64,000 bases of DNA from assembly GCF_000002875.2 (NCBI RefSeq), contig NC_009417.2:124079-188078 (forward strand). Direction: 5' to 3'. This stretch comes from Leishmania infantum JPCM5. Taxonomy: Eukaryota > Euglenozoa > Kinetoplastea > Trypanosomatida > Trypanosomatidae. The translations under genes and the position numbers were made by a program. Within the stretch, counting starts at the first letter, position 1. Each line of letters starts with the position of its first letter. Under the pieces are notes generated by a model that was given only the letters and a program-made list of their open reading frames with translations, searched no databases and was not told the origin of the DNA. Shown here piece by piece: positions 19,536-29,289 of this stretch.

Positions 19536-20511
19536 GCGCCCATTCCACACCCGCAGCAGGTCCGAGAACATACGCATGCGCAGCCGCCGCTCACCCGCAC
19601 CAGCGGCAGCACGGCTACATCCTCGACGTCTAGGACACACCGTCCTGTCATCGAATCGGGGCCGCGCGCCTAACGCGCACCTCTCGCCCTTCCTCGCCCC
19701 TTCTCGACAAGCGTGCTGCGCGATTGGCTCCATAAGCACCCTGGCGGGACTGCATGCCCTGATCCGGGCGAGCCGCACTCAGCGTCCTGCTCCAGGGCGG
19801 AGGCGGTGGCGTCCGTCGTGCGGTCAACAGGGGGTGGTCGGGGCGCATGCCGGATGAGCTCAGGGAGGAAGTCCGCCAGCCGCGGGTCAGGGCCCTCAAA
19901 GACCCCGCACTCTGCCAGCGTGTCCCATGTTTCACCCTCCCAGTCGCCTCACGCCGCGGCATCCCGTAGTGCCGTGAGGCGGCCCATCACATTGCAGCCC
20001 CGATGACGCCATGGTGTAGTCCCGGGGGGGGGGTGCTCTCGACACGTTTCCGGCGCCTGCGCCGCACCAGCTCACCCCGTCGGACGTAGGAGATGCCGCG
20101 CATTTCGCCCACATGCGCTGTGGGGCTGGTTCGTGCGGATCTCTTCGCGCCTTTTTCGTCTATCAGTCGTGCTCGTCTCACCTCTGAATGCCTTCTCTGG
20201 ATGCGATACGCCATGCCCGCTGCGGTTGGCAGCGCCTGCATGCAGCGCTCGCAGCTTTCCGGTATTCAGGCCTGCTCCAGGGCGGCGCCGCTGTCGTGGG
20301 GAGAGGGGGTCTCTGGACGGCTTGCCCACATGTGCCGCGACAGGCGGGACGTGGCTATGTGTCTGTAGCAGCATGAGGCACTCCGCCTTTCCCTGAGCCC
20401 GCACGCCTCTGGCAGGGGTCGGTGTGTCGAGCGGAGGGCGCCCGTGGAAAAGCATGTGCCGGCGCACCAAGAGCTGGCAGCTCGTCGCTCTGAAGGGGCA
20501 CAGGGGAGCAA
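19536..20511 (-). mobile_element. 976-bp dispersed repeat, copy 2 (decayed retroelement fragment?)
   Basis: Second copy of 15341-16318, in the same orientation. Flanked by GCAAC on both sides (19531-19535 and 20508-20512). Zinc-finger remnants lie at about 20325-20380, 20188-20253 and 20044-20110 on the minus strand. The second reads CERCMQALPTAAGMAYRIQR followed by R-H, with Arg where the first His should be. The third keeps the Tyr-x5-Leu-x2 core but has all four metal ligands replaced by Gly or Arg. These changes are single-base steps from Cys/His codons, so this is a dead coding region. The very low divergence between copies implies recent duplication or gene conversion. Confidence 0.6.
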
Positions 20512-20952
20512 CGATAGACACCCGGCAGGGAAGTTCATGCAGTGCGAGTGAGACGCGCCTAATGAGGCCGCTGCCTACAAGATCAATCGCGCGAGACGAG
20601 AGGTGCTGTGAGCCTCCAGCGATTCGCGAATTTCGCACGGCATACCAAAGGGCACCACACCAGCGCGGCGTTCATCACAGAAACGACAAAAAGAAATGAG
20701 AGTCGCCATGAAAACGGCGACAGCGAGGGAACTCTGCGCCACTGCACGCCCGCTCAAAGAAGCGGCACGGCAGCACGCGATTTTGTGCAGTCCTGCTCAC
20801 CGACTCACGCACGCACGCCCATACGCATACAGAGAAGCATACATCGCCCCCCCCATATGGACGCCTGGAGGGAGAGGGTATGTGTGGGGGTACTGTGCTA
20901 GTTTCACTTCTTTCCCTCGTGCTTCATTGAGCAGGCCCTGCGGTCAGGGCTA
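20512..20952. other. intergenic spacer, no gene seen
   Basis: Spacer between repeat copy 2 and the small membrane-protein gene. C-run and purine stretch at 20846-20880; no gene supported. Confidence 0.5.
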
Positions 20953-21252
20953 CTAAAACTCCTCGTCATCATCCGGAGCCGCACCGCCCTGCGGCCCATC
21001 CGGTGTGGCGAACGGAGGAGTGGTCACGGCGGGGGTGGCGGAGGGCAGCACGATGGACGCCGCCTGCGGCAGGGCCTCTGGGCCGCCGAGAACGAAAAGA
21101 CTAAGCGCGATCCCCACGGCGACGGAGGGAAGCCACCAATCCACCTTTGAGATAACAAAGTTGGAGGTGTGGTCGATGAGGTGGTGCAGCTTCTCGTAGA
21201 AGTACATGCTGCCCCACTCCTTCTGCGGCGCATGCGCGCGACCAAACATCAT
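20953..21252 (-). CDS. small single-pass membrane protein, unknown function
   Basis: 99 residues from the first of two adjacent ATGs (21252 and 21249). The frame is open upstream, but that part follows a pyrimidine tract on the minus strand (about 21314-21340, then ACACAG) and is most likely untranslated. Seen: a charged, aromatic N-terminal part (KEWGSMYFYEKLHHLIDHTS), one hydrophobic helix at about 42-60 (LPSVAVGIALSLFVLGG), a Pro/Ala/Thr-rich stretch and an acidic tail DDDEEF. No N-terminal signal peptide. The shape suits a mitochondrial or ER tail/signal-anchored protein; the compartment is inference and the family is unknown to me. Clean codon use and a long spacer on either side favour a real gene. 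Confidence 0.65.
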   Translation of the reverse strand: MMFGRAHAPQKEWGSMYFYEKLHHLIDHTSNFVISKVDWWLPSVAVGIALSLFVLGGPEALPQAASIVLPSATPAVTTPPFATPDGPQGGAAPDDDEEF

Positions 21253-22081
21253 CTTTGCTATGGAAGACTTCGAGTGGAGAACTGTGACGGGAGAGCGCAC
21301 CCCTGTGTGAGGTTTGGCAGGGAGGAGAGGGTGGGGTGATCGGGAGGTGTAGAAGGCGACGACACAAGAATCGAGCACACAAGCACGCACACGTGAAGTA
21401 GGTGCCCTGCCTCCTAACTTCTGCGTCGACACCGCGAAATGGGAGATCAAGCAGAGGAGCCTGGTGATCGAGAGAGACCATGGCGGTAGTCGCGATGATA
21501 AAAGGTGTGCACAGAACCGACGCTGTGGCCTCTGTGAGCGCCGGAGGCGGCGGTAAGAGAAGAGGGGGAGAACAGTGGTGGTGTCCTCTCACTTACGCGG
21601 TGGCAACCACGCCCTCTGAGGTTGCAGCTTGCTCTCTCTCTCTCGGCGCCGCTAAAAGGGGCTGTGCGCACCCATGAAAACAAAAAGCGCAGAAGCATCC
21701 TGTCCACATGTGGCACCACACCTGCTCCTCCTCCCCTCGGTCTGCATGCGGGCCTGCCTCTCAAGCACTGCAGGCACCACAGAGAGGCACTACAGTGCCC
21801 GCACATATTGTGTGCGGTTTGTAAAAGGAAAGGATATCAGCACCGCGTGTGGTGGTGCCGCTGCCAAGCAGTGTGCCATCGCATACGGTTGTCGAAGTAT
21901 TAGTGTTAGCAGATCAAGGTGAGCAGATGAAGCAGTGAAAGAAAACAAGACGGGCGCTACGCGCGAGGCTCAGGCATCGACATGAGCCAGCAGTCCATAA
22001 CGGCTGGAGGAGAAGGGCCCACTACGGCGAGCGGAACGAAACTGTCGCAATGGCAGACGCGCACGTGCAGGCACAGCATTC
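21253..22081. other. intergenic spacer, no gene seen
   Basis: Holds the 5' UTR and probable splice signal of the 99-residue gene (pyrimidine tract on the minus strand around 21314-21340). A purine tract at 21551-21570 and a TC-rich stretch at 21632-21646 are the only other features. Confidence 0.55.
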
Positions 22082-25000
22082 TCACACGCCTCCCTCCGTC
22101 AATGAATGAGCGAGGTGGCTTTGCTGCACCGTGCGCTCGAGATGGCCTTGCAAGTCCTGAGCCAGCTGCAGGATCGAGAAGGCGGACGACGGCGACTCTG
22201 TGGTGTGCACCGATGCCGGCACGAGGCACGTGCGATGCGCAACTTCGGCGTAAAGCCGCTGCCAGTCGGGTGGCCCGCCCCCTTCGCCGTGCACAAAAGC
22301 GCCGCCCAAGCCGTGATCCGCGCGCTGTGGAAGCGGGACGTTGCAGTAATCGGGCGCCCACGTGGGCCACGCCTCGGACTCAAGAAGGCGAAACACGCAC
22401 TCACCGAGGAGCGTCTTGGCTGTGAAGAAGTGCAGCGTCGCGTCGCACAGCCCCACGGCGGCCACGGCGTCGATCAGCGCCGTCACCGCACGGGTCGGAG
22501 AGGAGGCTGTTGTAGGGTGCCCTGTCCGTTTCGGAAGGGCTATCGTGAGGCGTGTGCGCCACTCCGTGTGTGCCAAGGTGAGCTTTACCAGAGTCTTCAT
22601 CATGCTCGCGTCGGCGCCCTCTACACACCGTGCCTTGGCGGCCATGAAATACGTGCTGAGGAGCCGGCTGCACGCCTCCGACAGCGCCGGTGTGTCGTTG
22701 GGGGAGCAGCTTGGTGACGTGGCGACAGGGTTGGGTGAAGAGCCATCAGCGGTGGCGTTGTGCACAGGAAGCGTCAGCGCCGCGCCCAGCAACCGCAGCC
22801 ATGCCTCGCCACGAGAGTGAAGCAGCTCGCAAAAAGCGGGCACGGTGCTGCCCTGCAGCGCAGCCGTCTGCCGGTGCATGTCGTACGCCGGGCGCACGAC
22901 AACGTCGCAGCGCTCGGCAAACTCGACCAGCTGGCTCTTCTGCATGAGAGACGCTCCCTGTCGTACGCTGCACAGAGCGCTGTGGGTGGCGCAGTACTGC
23001 ACTGCTTGGCCTCCCTCGCGTCGAATCAAACGACGGGTAGCGCCAGCGAGATTCGTGGACGGTGTCTGCGCTGCTTCTCCCTGCCGCTGTCCCGCTGTGC
23101 ATGGCGACGTCGCGACACCAGAGCCGAAGGCGCGCTCGCTCGCATGCGAGCCAAACACTGGCGCATCCATCTTTTCCACGTCGCTAGCTTCATCGCGCAG
23201 GGCCTCCTGCAGGAGCTTGAGCGTCGGTGCAGGAAGTACCTCGATGCGTTGCAGCACAAGAGTTCGACCGTTTGCGTGCGTAAGGACGCCACCCTGGAGG
23301 GTCTCCGGGTAACAGGGTGGTGGCGGAGCAGTCACGGCAGTCCCTGCGCATACGCGACGGTGCCGCGCTCGACGCGCCGCCGGTGATTCCATTGGCGTTA
23401 CCACTACCGCACAGGCTGCTGATGCTGGCGCGTTCGCTCTCCACGCGGGCGGCGCGGGGACGCGCTGCATGCGGTACGAGGGGAGAAAAAACGGCGGCTT
23501 GGCGCGCGCTAGAACCGAGGACGGCACCTCGAGTGTCGCGCCTGGCACCACACGATCGAGCCGCCGCAGAAGTCGCGTCAGCAGGGACTCCGGCACCGCC
23601 TCATCCACGGCAAGCACCACCACACCATCGGCCATCTGCGCCGAAACAAGCGCCAGCTGAGAAGCGACGAGGAAATCGAGTGAGGCGCTGAACAAACGCG
23701 CTACCCAAGTCGCTCTGTCCCTGTCCTCTGCCTGCCCTGGCGCCTCCATCCCGAGCGCCAGCCGAGCGCCCTCCCAGAACATCAGAGCAGCGCGCGCAGT
23801 CGCCTCCTCTTCCGCGACCGTCAATTGCACCGCCGCATTCTCGCAGTGTTCCGAACAGCCGACATCGGCGCCCTCCGCAGCGCTGCGTATGTGATGAGGT
23901 GGCGCCGCCACAGGCCCCCGCGCCGCGGAACCTAGTGACGCCATCGTGGCTGACGGAGAAGCACTTGCTGTTTCTTCTACAACCGAGTCCGCACAGTTCC
24001 TGCTCAGCCACGAGCAACTGTTGGTTTGTAAAACTCCGGCTGAAAGCTGCACGGGCGCCGCCCAGGTGGCAACGATGTACTCCTCCAACGACGCCTCCGC
24101 TACTCCACCGAGGCGAAGCGGTGCCGCTGCCTCTGCCCTTGCGCAGGCACGACGCCTTGCCACCTGCGTGTGCCCACGCACCGCAATGACGCCCCCGATG
24201 ACGGCCACGGCGCTGCGCTGCAGGGCACCGAGGAGGCTCAAGTCGACCTCCCGACGCCTGGGGGGCTCTTTGCCGCACTTGGAAAACGCGGAACGAGGAA
24301 GAGAGGCTGTCAGTGGCAGAAGCAGCACAGTCACCCATGGAGCGGGCAACGCTGCGCTGTGGCCCTCGTAGAAGACCTGGTGCACCACTCCAATCATTTG
24401 CACCGTGTGCGAGCACTCCAGGAAGCGATCAGACGGATAGGCGCAGCAGAGGCTGCGCGTGTTCGTGAGCCGTGTGCTGGGCAGTTGCCCAAGCTCCGTG
24501 GAGAGAGGCGCGATGGAACTAAGCTGCTCTGTCAAGGAGTCGGCCTCTCCAGAGGGAGGCGCTGATGGAGTCGCTATAGCGGGAGTCACTGGGACCGCGT
24601 CGCCGAGGCGCTCGCTGGGTTCACGTGTTCCTGCGCCAGAGGTGATGGCAGTGTACAGGCTAGGTACACGCAGAAGAAGAACCCGCACCTGACACCGCAG
24701 CCGTCTGTGCAGAATCTCCGCGCACCAGGGCCACGGCCATGGCAAGCGCCGCACCCGCGCACCAGCACAGGAAGCCTCCACTGCACCCTCGGTGCGCGGC
24801 TCCTCGATGAAACCCGTCACGTAGCAGCTCAGCCACGCGGTCACCGCCGCAGAGGCGGAAGCCTCAATGCAGACGCTGGAAGTGAGGAAGAGAGCTTGGC
24901 ACCCACTCGGCTGGCGCTGAGCCACCTCGAACACGTCCAGCATCAGCACCATCTCCACCGGCGCCCAGCGCAGAGGTGGCTCAGACTCCAACGGCGGCTT

Positions 25001-25222
25001 TGCATGTGCACTGTGTGGGAGAGGTGGAAAGCCCTCAGGGCGAGACCATAGAGGCACATCGACGAGCGGCGCTTTCGGACCAGCTGAGGAGGAGATAGCG
25101 GCCGTGGGCTCATGCAACGCAACATGCGCAGAGACGCGCTCCAGTATGTGAAGTTGCAGGGATGCGTCCGCGTCCACCAGCTTCTGAAAAGACTGCGCAA
25201 GATATGTCGACGCGGTCGCCAT
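22082..25222 (-). CDS. large protein resembling a degenerate MCM (MCMDC2/MCM8-like)
   Basis: 1046 residues from ATG 25222 (MATASTYLAQ). A pyrimidine tract at about 25328-25362 and AG at 25295-25296 precede it, so the longer open frame to 25411 is untranslated. Resemblance to MCM proteins, by eye: an OB-like stretch SHTVQMIGVVHQVFYEG; GGVLTHANGRTLVLQRIEVL near residue 640, aligning to the MCM GGALVLAD...CIDEFDKM region but without the Walker B acidic residues; VEFAERCDVVVRPAYD near 770, like LLSRFDLxFVxxD; and MKTLVKLTLAHTEWRTRL near 875, like the MCM LEALIRLAEAHARM helix. No Walker A is visible. This pattern suits an inactive MCM paralogue such as MCMDC2, which acts in meiotic recombination elsewhere. 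Each match is weak; their order is the main argument. Otherwise hypothetical. Confidence 0.55.
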   Translation of the reverse strand: MATASTYLAQSFQKLVDADASLQLHILERVSAHVALHEPTAAISSSAGPKAPLVDVPLWSRPEGFPPLPHSAHAKPPLESEPPLRWAPVEMVLMLDVFEVAQRQPSGCQALFLTSSVCIEASASAAVTAWLSCYVTGFIEEPRTEGAVEASCAGARVRRLPWPWPWCAEILHRRLRCQVRVLLLRVPSLYTAITSGAGTREPSERLGDAVPVTPAIATPSAPPSGEADSLTEQLSSIAPLSTELGQLPSTRLTNTRSLCCAYPSDRFLECSHTVQMIGVVHQVFYEGHSAALPAPWVTVLLLPLTASLPRSAFSKCGKEPPRRREVDLSLLGALQRSAVAVIGGVIAVRGHTQVARRRACARAEAAAPLRLGGVAEASLEEYIVATWAAPVQLSAGVLQTNSCSWLSRNCADSVVEETASASPSATMASLGSAARGPVAAPPHHIRSAAEGADVGCSEHCENAAVQLTVAEEEATARAALMFWEGARLALGMEAPGQAEDRDRATWVARLFSASLDFLVASQLALVSAQMADGVVVLAVDEAVPESLLTRLLRRLDRVVPGATLEVPSSVLARAKPPFFLPSYRMQRVPAPPAWRANAPASAACAVVVTPMESPAARRARHRRVCAGTAVTAPPPPCYPETLQGGVLTHANGRTLVLQRIEVLPAPTLKLLQEALRDEASDVEKMDAPVFGSHASERAFGSGVATSPCTAGQRQGEAAQTPSTNLAGATRRLIRREGGQAVQYCATHSALCSVRQGASLMQKSQLVEFAERCDVVVRPAYDMHRQTAALQGSTVPAFCELLHSRGEAWLRLLGAALTLPVHNATADGSSPNPVATSPSCSPNDTPALSEACSRLLSTYFMAAKARCVEGADASMMKTLVKLTLAHTEWRTRLTIALPKRTGHPTTASSPTRAVTALIDAVAAVGLCDATLHFFTAKTLLGECVFRLLESEAWPTWAPDYCNVPLPQRADHGLGGAFVHGEGGGPPDWQRLYAEVAHRTCLVPASVHTTESPSSAFSILQLAQDLQGHLERTVQQSHLAHSLTEGGV

Positions 25223-25929
25223 CCGGTCTAGCAGTCGACGTGGGTGAGGCGGAAAGCCAAGACAAGGCGAGCAGACAGCTGCTCTCCTGCTTGTCTGCGT
25301 CACGGAACGACGGCGCCCACACAGCGCAAAGCAGAGAGGGAGGAAGAGGAAAAAGAGAAGTGCAGAATTGTGAGGGCGGTTTGAAGCAGCCGACGCGATG
25401 CAGCAGAGCATCGCCCTTTGGTAGAGCGGGAACGTGGCCCGTCCACATCGCTGCCCGAGCGCAGGGCATCACACGCGAGCATGGCGCGCATGCACACACA
25501 CCACGACGCACAGTTATTTCGTGATCATTCTTCGCTTCCTTTGTTATTCATTTTCCTGAGTTTTTCCCCGTTGTTCAAACCGGCACACGCGCGTGACGCC
25601 CGCCGCCGTGCGTGGCACACGGCTCGTAGGCAGCGAAACACATGAGGGCACTCAAAGGTGAGCAGAGGAGAAACAAACAGAGCACGGAGCCACACAGCTC
25701 CGGCACGCACAGACGTGCGCGCCTCACAGATCTCTCTTCGCTCTTGGCCTGTGGAGCGTGCGTATGCGCGCGTCAGCTTCCCTCTGCCGGTGCACACCAG
25801 GCAAGCGCAGTGAAGCGGCCTTGGCACTTGCCTGAGTAAGCGGGCCGGCGGCGTGCACTCTCCGGCTCTTTCATTCTTCTCCCTGCAGCACCTAGTGATC
25901 GCCTCGCTATCCTCTTACCCCATCCCGTA
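25223..25929. other. intergenic spacer with 5' UTR of the MCM-like gene
   Basis: Contains the minus-strand pyrimidine tract (about 25328-25362) and candidate AG acceptor for the downstream gene. Nothing coding is supported. Confidence 0.6.
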
Positions 25930-26835
25930 CTACGACGTACCAGCGTGCCAGCTGAGCAAGGATGCCCACTGTGCTCGCCACGCCGCCTCAAGGGTAACCT
26001 GACGACGACTGCGTGGTGCCCCGTCCTCTCGTGGCTCAGAGCCATGCTCAAGCCGGCCCAGGTCCTCCTCGACGCAGCGTATCACGTGCCTGGTGAGTTG
26101 TGCCAGACGGGGGACAAGAGCGCCACGCCCGATCAGCCCGTTCGAGCACGCGGGGGGCGATGCAGGGGACAACGTCGGCGCCCACTCGGTGATGGGGAGA
26201 GCAGCCGGGGCATGCACGAAGGATGGCGGGGCCGGGACGACGGCATCGCGCTTCGCGTCTGTCACCGATGCGCTGCCCTGGTCCATGGGCAAGCGCAGCC
26301 ACGCACGCTGGAAGAGCGCGGGCCACTGCAACAGATAGGGAAGTGCAGCGTCTGCCAGGCTGTCCTCGAGCAGCCCAATTCGCTTCTGCAGCTCAAAGCG
26401 GAGAAGACGATGCGCGTCCGCGAGTTGCCGAGACTCCGCTGGCGTAAGCGGTACCTCGTCAGTGAGCAGTTTTTCGTACAACGTATCTGGCACCGCCTGC
26501 TCAACATTTTGGCGAAGGGAGGGAAGCAGGTATGACCATGTTGCGACGGCGGTGCGGTGATGACCGCTGCCCGACAACGTTCGGTCATGCATGGCGTGCT
26601 GGATGAGTTTGCGAGCCCGCAGCTGACCGGTCTGTGGGTGCGTCGTCTGGGAGGAGTGCGTCAGGCCTCGGAGCACGCCGAACGCGGGGGGCTTGAAGGC
26701 GCTGGCGTGTCGCGTGAACAAGTCCCCGCGACCGCCCCCGCTTATGCAGCGGTGCCGGTCACAGAGAGCGCCGCGGCATGCTGCCTTTCTTGCAAATGCA
26801 GCGACTCTTGCGCAGTTGGATGTTATGAGAATCAT
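25930..26835 (-). CDS. probable mitochondrial protein of unknown function
   Basis: 301 residues from ATG 26835. The N terminus MILITSNCARVAAFARKAAC and the next 40 residues are rich in Arg, Lys, Ala and Ser with almost no acidic residues, as in mitochondrial presequences. The rest is mostly helical, with VATWSYLLPSLRQNVEQAVP, LTPAESRQLADAHRLLRFEL and a Trp-rich C-terminal end (EAAWRAQWASLLSWHAGTS). The Pro/Ala linker in the middle splits it into two parts. No known domain is recognised. Candidates for such a protein in trypanosomatids are mitoribosomal or respiratory-complex accessory subunits, but nothing in the sequence decides between them. Confidence 0.7.
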   Translation of the reverse strand: MILITSNCARVAAFARKAACRGALCDRHRCISGGGRGDLFTRHASAFKPPAFGVLRGLTHSSQTTHPQTGQLRARKLIQHAMHDRTLSGSGHHRTAVATWSYLLPSLRQNVEQAVPDTLYEKLLTDEVPLTPAESRQLADAHRLLRFELQKRIGLLEDSLADAALPYLLQWPALFQRAWLRLPMDQGSASVTDAKRDAVVPAPPSFVHAPAALPITEWAPTLSPASPPACSNGLIGRGALVPRLAQLTRHVIRCVEEDLGRLEHGSEPREDGAPRSRRQVTLEAAWRAQWASLLSWHAGTS

Positions 26836-27452
26836 CGTCGGGCTATGCAGTCTCCACGTCTTCGGGCAAGCTCGGTGAGAAGCGGAGCGATCGCCCTGCA
26901 GCGTCGCGCTAAAGTTTAAGTGGAAAAAAATGTAAAAGAGCGGGGGTGGTTCGCGGCCACACACGGCAAGTGCGAAGCCCCCGAAGCTGATGGGTGGCGG
27001 TGAAGCGCGTCAACACTTGAGTTCCTCCCTCGTTGGCAAGAACGTAACTACAGCGAGAAACAGGAGGAGACGTGAGTGGTGATGTAAAGGTCAGCAGAGG
27101 AGGTCGAGGCCGATGTACCGAGAACAGGCACACAGACAGAGGCACGTACCTGAGGCCCCTGCTATCATTGGCGACACACCACCTACTCGCAGGTGGCGGC
27201 GGCAGGCGAGTTTGCGGTACAGCTCCTTAACATCCTCCCTCCCTCGCCGAGGGAGCCGAGGAAGCGGCGGCAATACAAAACAAGTGCTTCTTTTATGTCT
27301 TGCTTGTAGAGTTATCGCGCTGTGAAGCAGCAGCCAGGAAGGAGGCTGCCACCACACAGCCACAGCCGCATCAAATGCAACCTCATGGTGGCACACACAA
27401 AGAACGCACGCAGACACATCAACCTCCCCCTCCCCCTCCTCGCATGACCCGC
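26836..27452. other. intergenic spacer, no gene seen
   Basis: About 620 bp of spacer. Plus-strand C-rich tract at 27421-27440. No gene or RNA is recognised. Confidence 0.5.
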
Positions 27453-28103
27453 TTAGGGCGTGGAGTAGGTGTTGCGCGCAAAGTCGTCCTCGCGGCTGCG
27501 CTCGAGGCGATACCAGTAGTGGTCCTTCTGCTGCTGCTGGTCACGCGACAGGATGCTCCAGTTGCGCTCGTTGTTGCGAATCTCCCAGTGTGGGGCACGC
27601 ACTTCCAGTTGGCCGCTGCGCACCAGCATTGTGGTGTTGTTGACACCCTTCATCAACTCCTTCTCGCGCTCAATGACCTTCTCCAAGGACTGACGTTCTG
27701 CAGCGTCCGTGGTTGTCGCGAGCAGCCGCTCGGCATCGGCGATGGTGCGTTGCGACAACCGCTGCCGCCGCGTTATTTCCTCTGGCGTAAGCATGTCACC
27801 GGCATTCTCGAGCGCCGCCACTTCCTCAGCCTTCATGTCTTGCTGGGTGGTGCTGGCACGGCGAAACCACCGCTCCCACAGCGACGCCTCCTTTAGCTGA
27901 TACTCGAGGTGATTGTTGACGTTGGGGGACGGCATGCGATTCTTGTGCGTCACCTGAGCTTCGTAGAGTATGGAGCCACCGATGCAGGCGGCTAGGATGG
28001 CGGTCGCCCTGTACGGGTGCTCGCGCGTCCACCGCGTGGTGCGGTAGAGCCAGCCGGACACCTCTTTGCCCAAGAATGGGATCGGCACCACCTTCTCGAG
28101 CAT
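27453..28103 (-). CDS. small membrane-anchored protein, possibly mitochondrial
   Basis: 216 residues from ATG 28103 (MLEKVVPIPF). The open frame runs 24 codons further to another Met, across a pyrimidine-rich, likely untranslated stretch. Seen: an amphipathic start, one hydrophobic segment at about 33-49 (ATAILAACIGGSILYEA), then a soluble, strongly charged helical region (residues 85-160, with ERQSLEKVIEREKELMKG), and a conserved-looking C terminus rich in Trp, Tyr, Arg and Asp (HWEIRNNERNWSIL, HYWYRLERSREDDFARNTY). Its short N-terminal part and single helix resemble inner-membrane accessory proteins; that compartment is inference. The family is not recognised. Confidence 0.7.
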   Translation of the reverse strand: MLEKVVPIPFLGKEVSGWLYRTTRWTREHPYRATAILAACIGGSILYEAQVTHKNRMPSPNVNNHLEYQLKEASLWERWFRRASTTQQDMKAEEVAALENAGDMLTPEEITRRQRLSQRTIADAERLLATTTDAAERQSLEKVIEREKELMKGVNNTTMLVRSGQLEVRAPHWEIRNNERNWSILSRDQQQQKDHYWYRLERSREDDFARNTYSTP

Positions 28104-29289
28104 CTGCAGCGACGTGGCGAGAGAGAGGGGGGAGACAGCGAAGGAATGACAAGCCAACGACACAGATGCGCGCACCCAGGAGAGCAGATAGCGGTGGAGC
28201 GAGGGCCGGGGGAATGAGGGTTTATGTGAATGGCCTGAGGATAAGTGCAGGAGCTACCCGCCTTCGTGCCTGCGTGCAAAGTACTCGGAAAACAGAAGAG
28301 CGGCTGACCTCGTTTGTTCGTTCGCTTGTGGGGGGGGGGGGTTAGGGATGACCGGGGAAGGCGCGGGGTCTTTGGTCCTGCTATATCGGCCTGCCGGCGT
28401 CCCTTGAGTAAACCAGTGAACGCTGCAGTTCTTTCTGTGAGCACGTGCGTACGCGTGTGTGAGGGAGGGGGGAAGGGGTGTATGTGGTTGTGGGTGTGGG
28501 TGGGCGTGGGTGTGCGCACTCTCACGGCAGAAGATGGCAAGAGAGAAGAGAAAGGGAGTGAGAAATGGATGGCAGTGGTGGTCACTGCATGCGCACGCGC
28601 GAAGCACACACAAGAGAGAGGGAGACTCGGAGGTGCCTTACGGTAGGCTCGTTGGCGATGCGCTGTGACTTCAGGCAGCTCCTCGAGCGACGTGTGCGCA
28701 TGAGCAGGCGCAGGTATGCCCGAGGAGGGCCCCATTCGACATAGTGGGCGATGAACACTACCATAGAGGCGCGTGTGGTTTAGGCTGCCGCGACCCCTCG
28801 CAGCTGTTTTTTTTTGGGGGGAGGGGGGCAGTGTCCTGTGCGACTCCATCCGTGCAGATCTGCCCCGCTGCGTTACCCTTTCGCCTTGTCAACCGCCGGT
28901 GATGGGTGGTAGGTTCGCGGGAGCTACGTATCGTCGCATGGCAGACATACCCAAATCGACGCATGCGATGGCGGCAGAAGCCCCTGTACGCACCGATACG
29001 ACGGCGTAGATCGTTGTGGCACAAGTGTAGGGAGTAGGAGAAGAAGAGGGAAAGAGAGCCGAAGTGGACTGCAATCAAACCACCTCCCTCGACTGAGGCC
29101 AGATGGCCTGCTAGTGTACATAGCCGCACAGAGTATTGCAAATGACGAGGGCGAGGGAACGAGGGTGATTTCGTGGTATGTGCGCGTGTGCATATGTGTT
29201 TGTGTATGTGCGTGGGGGATGAGGTAAGGCCGCCATCCCTGTCGGGCATCACCACAATGCCACACGAGAGGAGCAGGCGTAAAGAGACG
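28104..29289. other. intergenic spacer with simple-sequence tracts
   Basis: Contains a purine tract at about 28118-28135, a G-run at 28329-28340, GT-rich sequence at about 28450-28515, and a T-run followed by a G/A-run at 28807-28829. All ORFs are low-complexity. No gene is supported. Confidence 0.6.
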
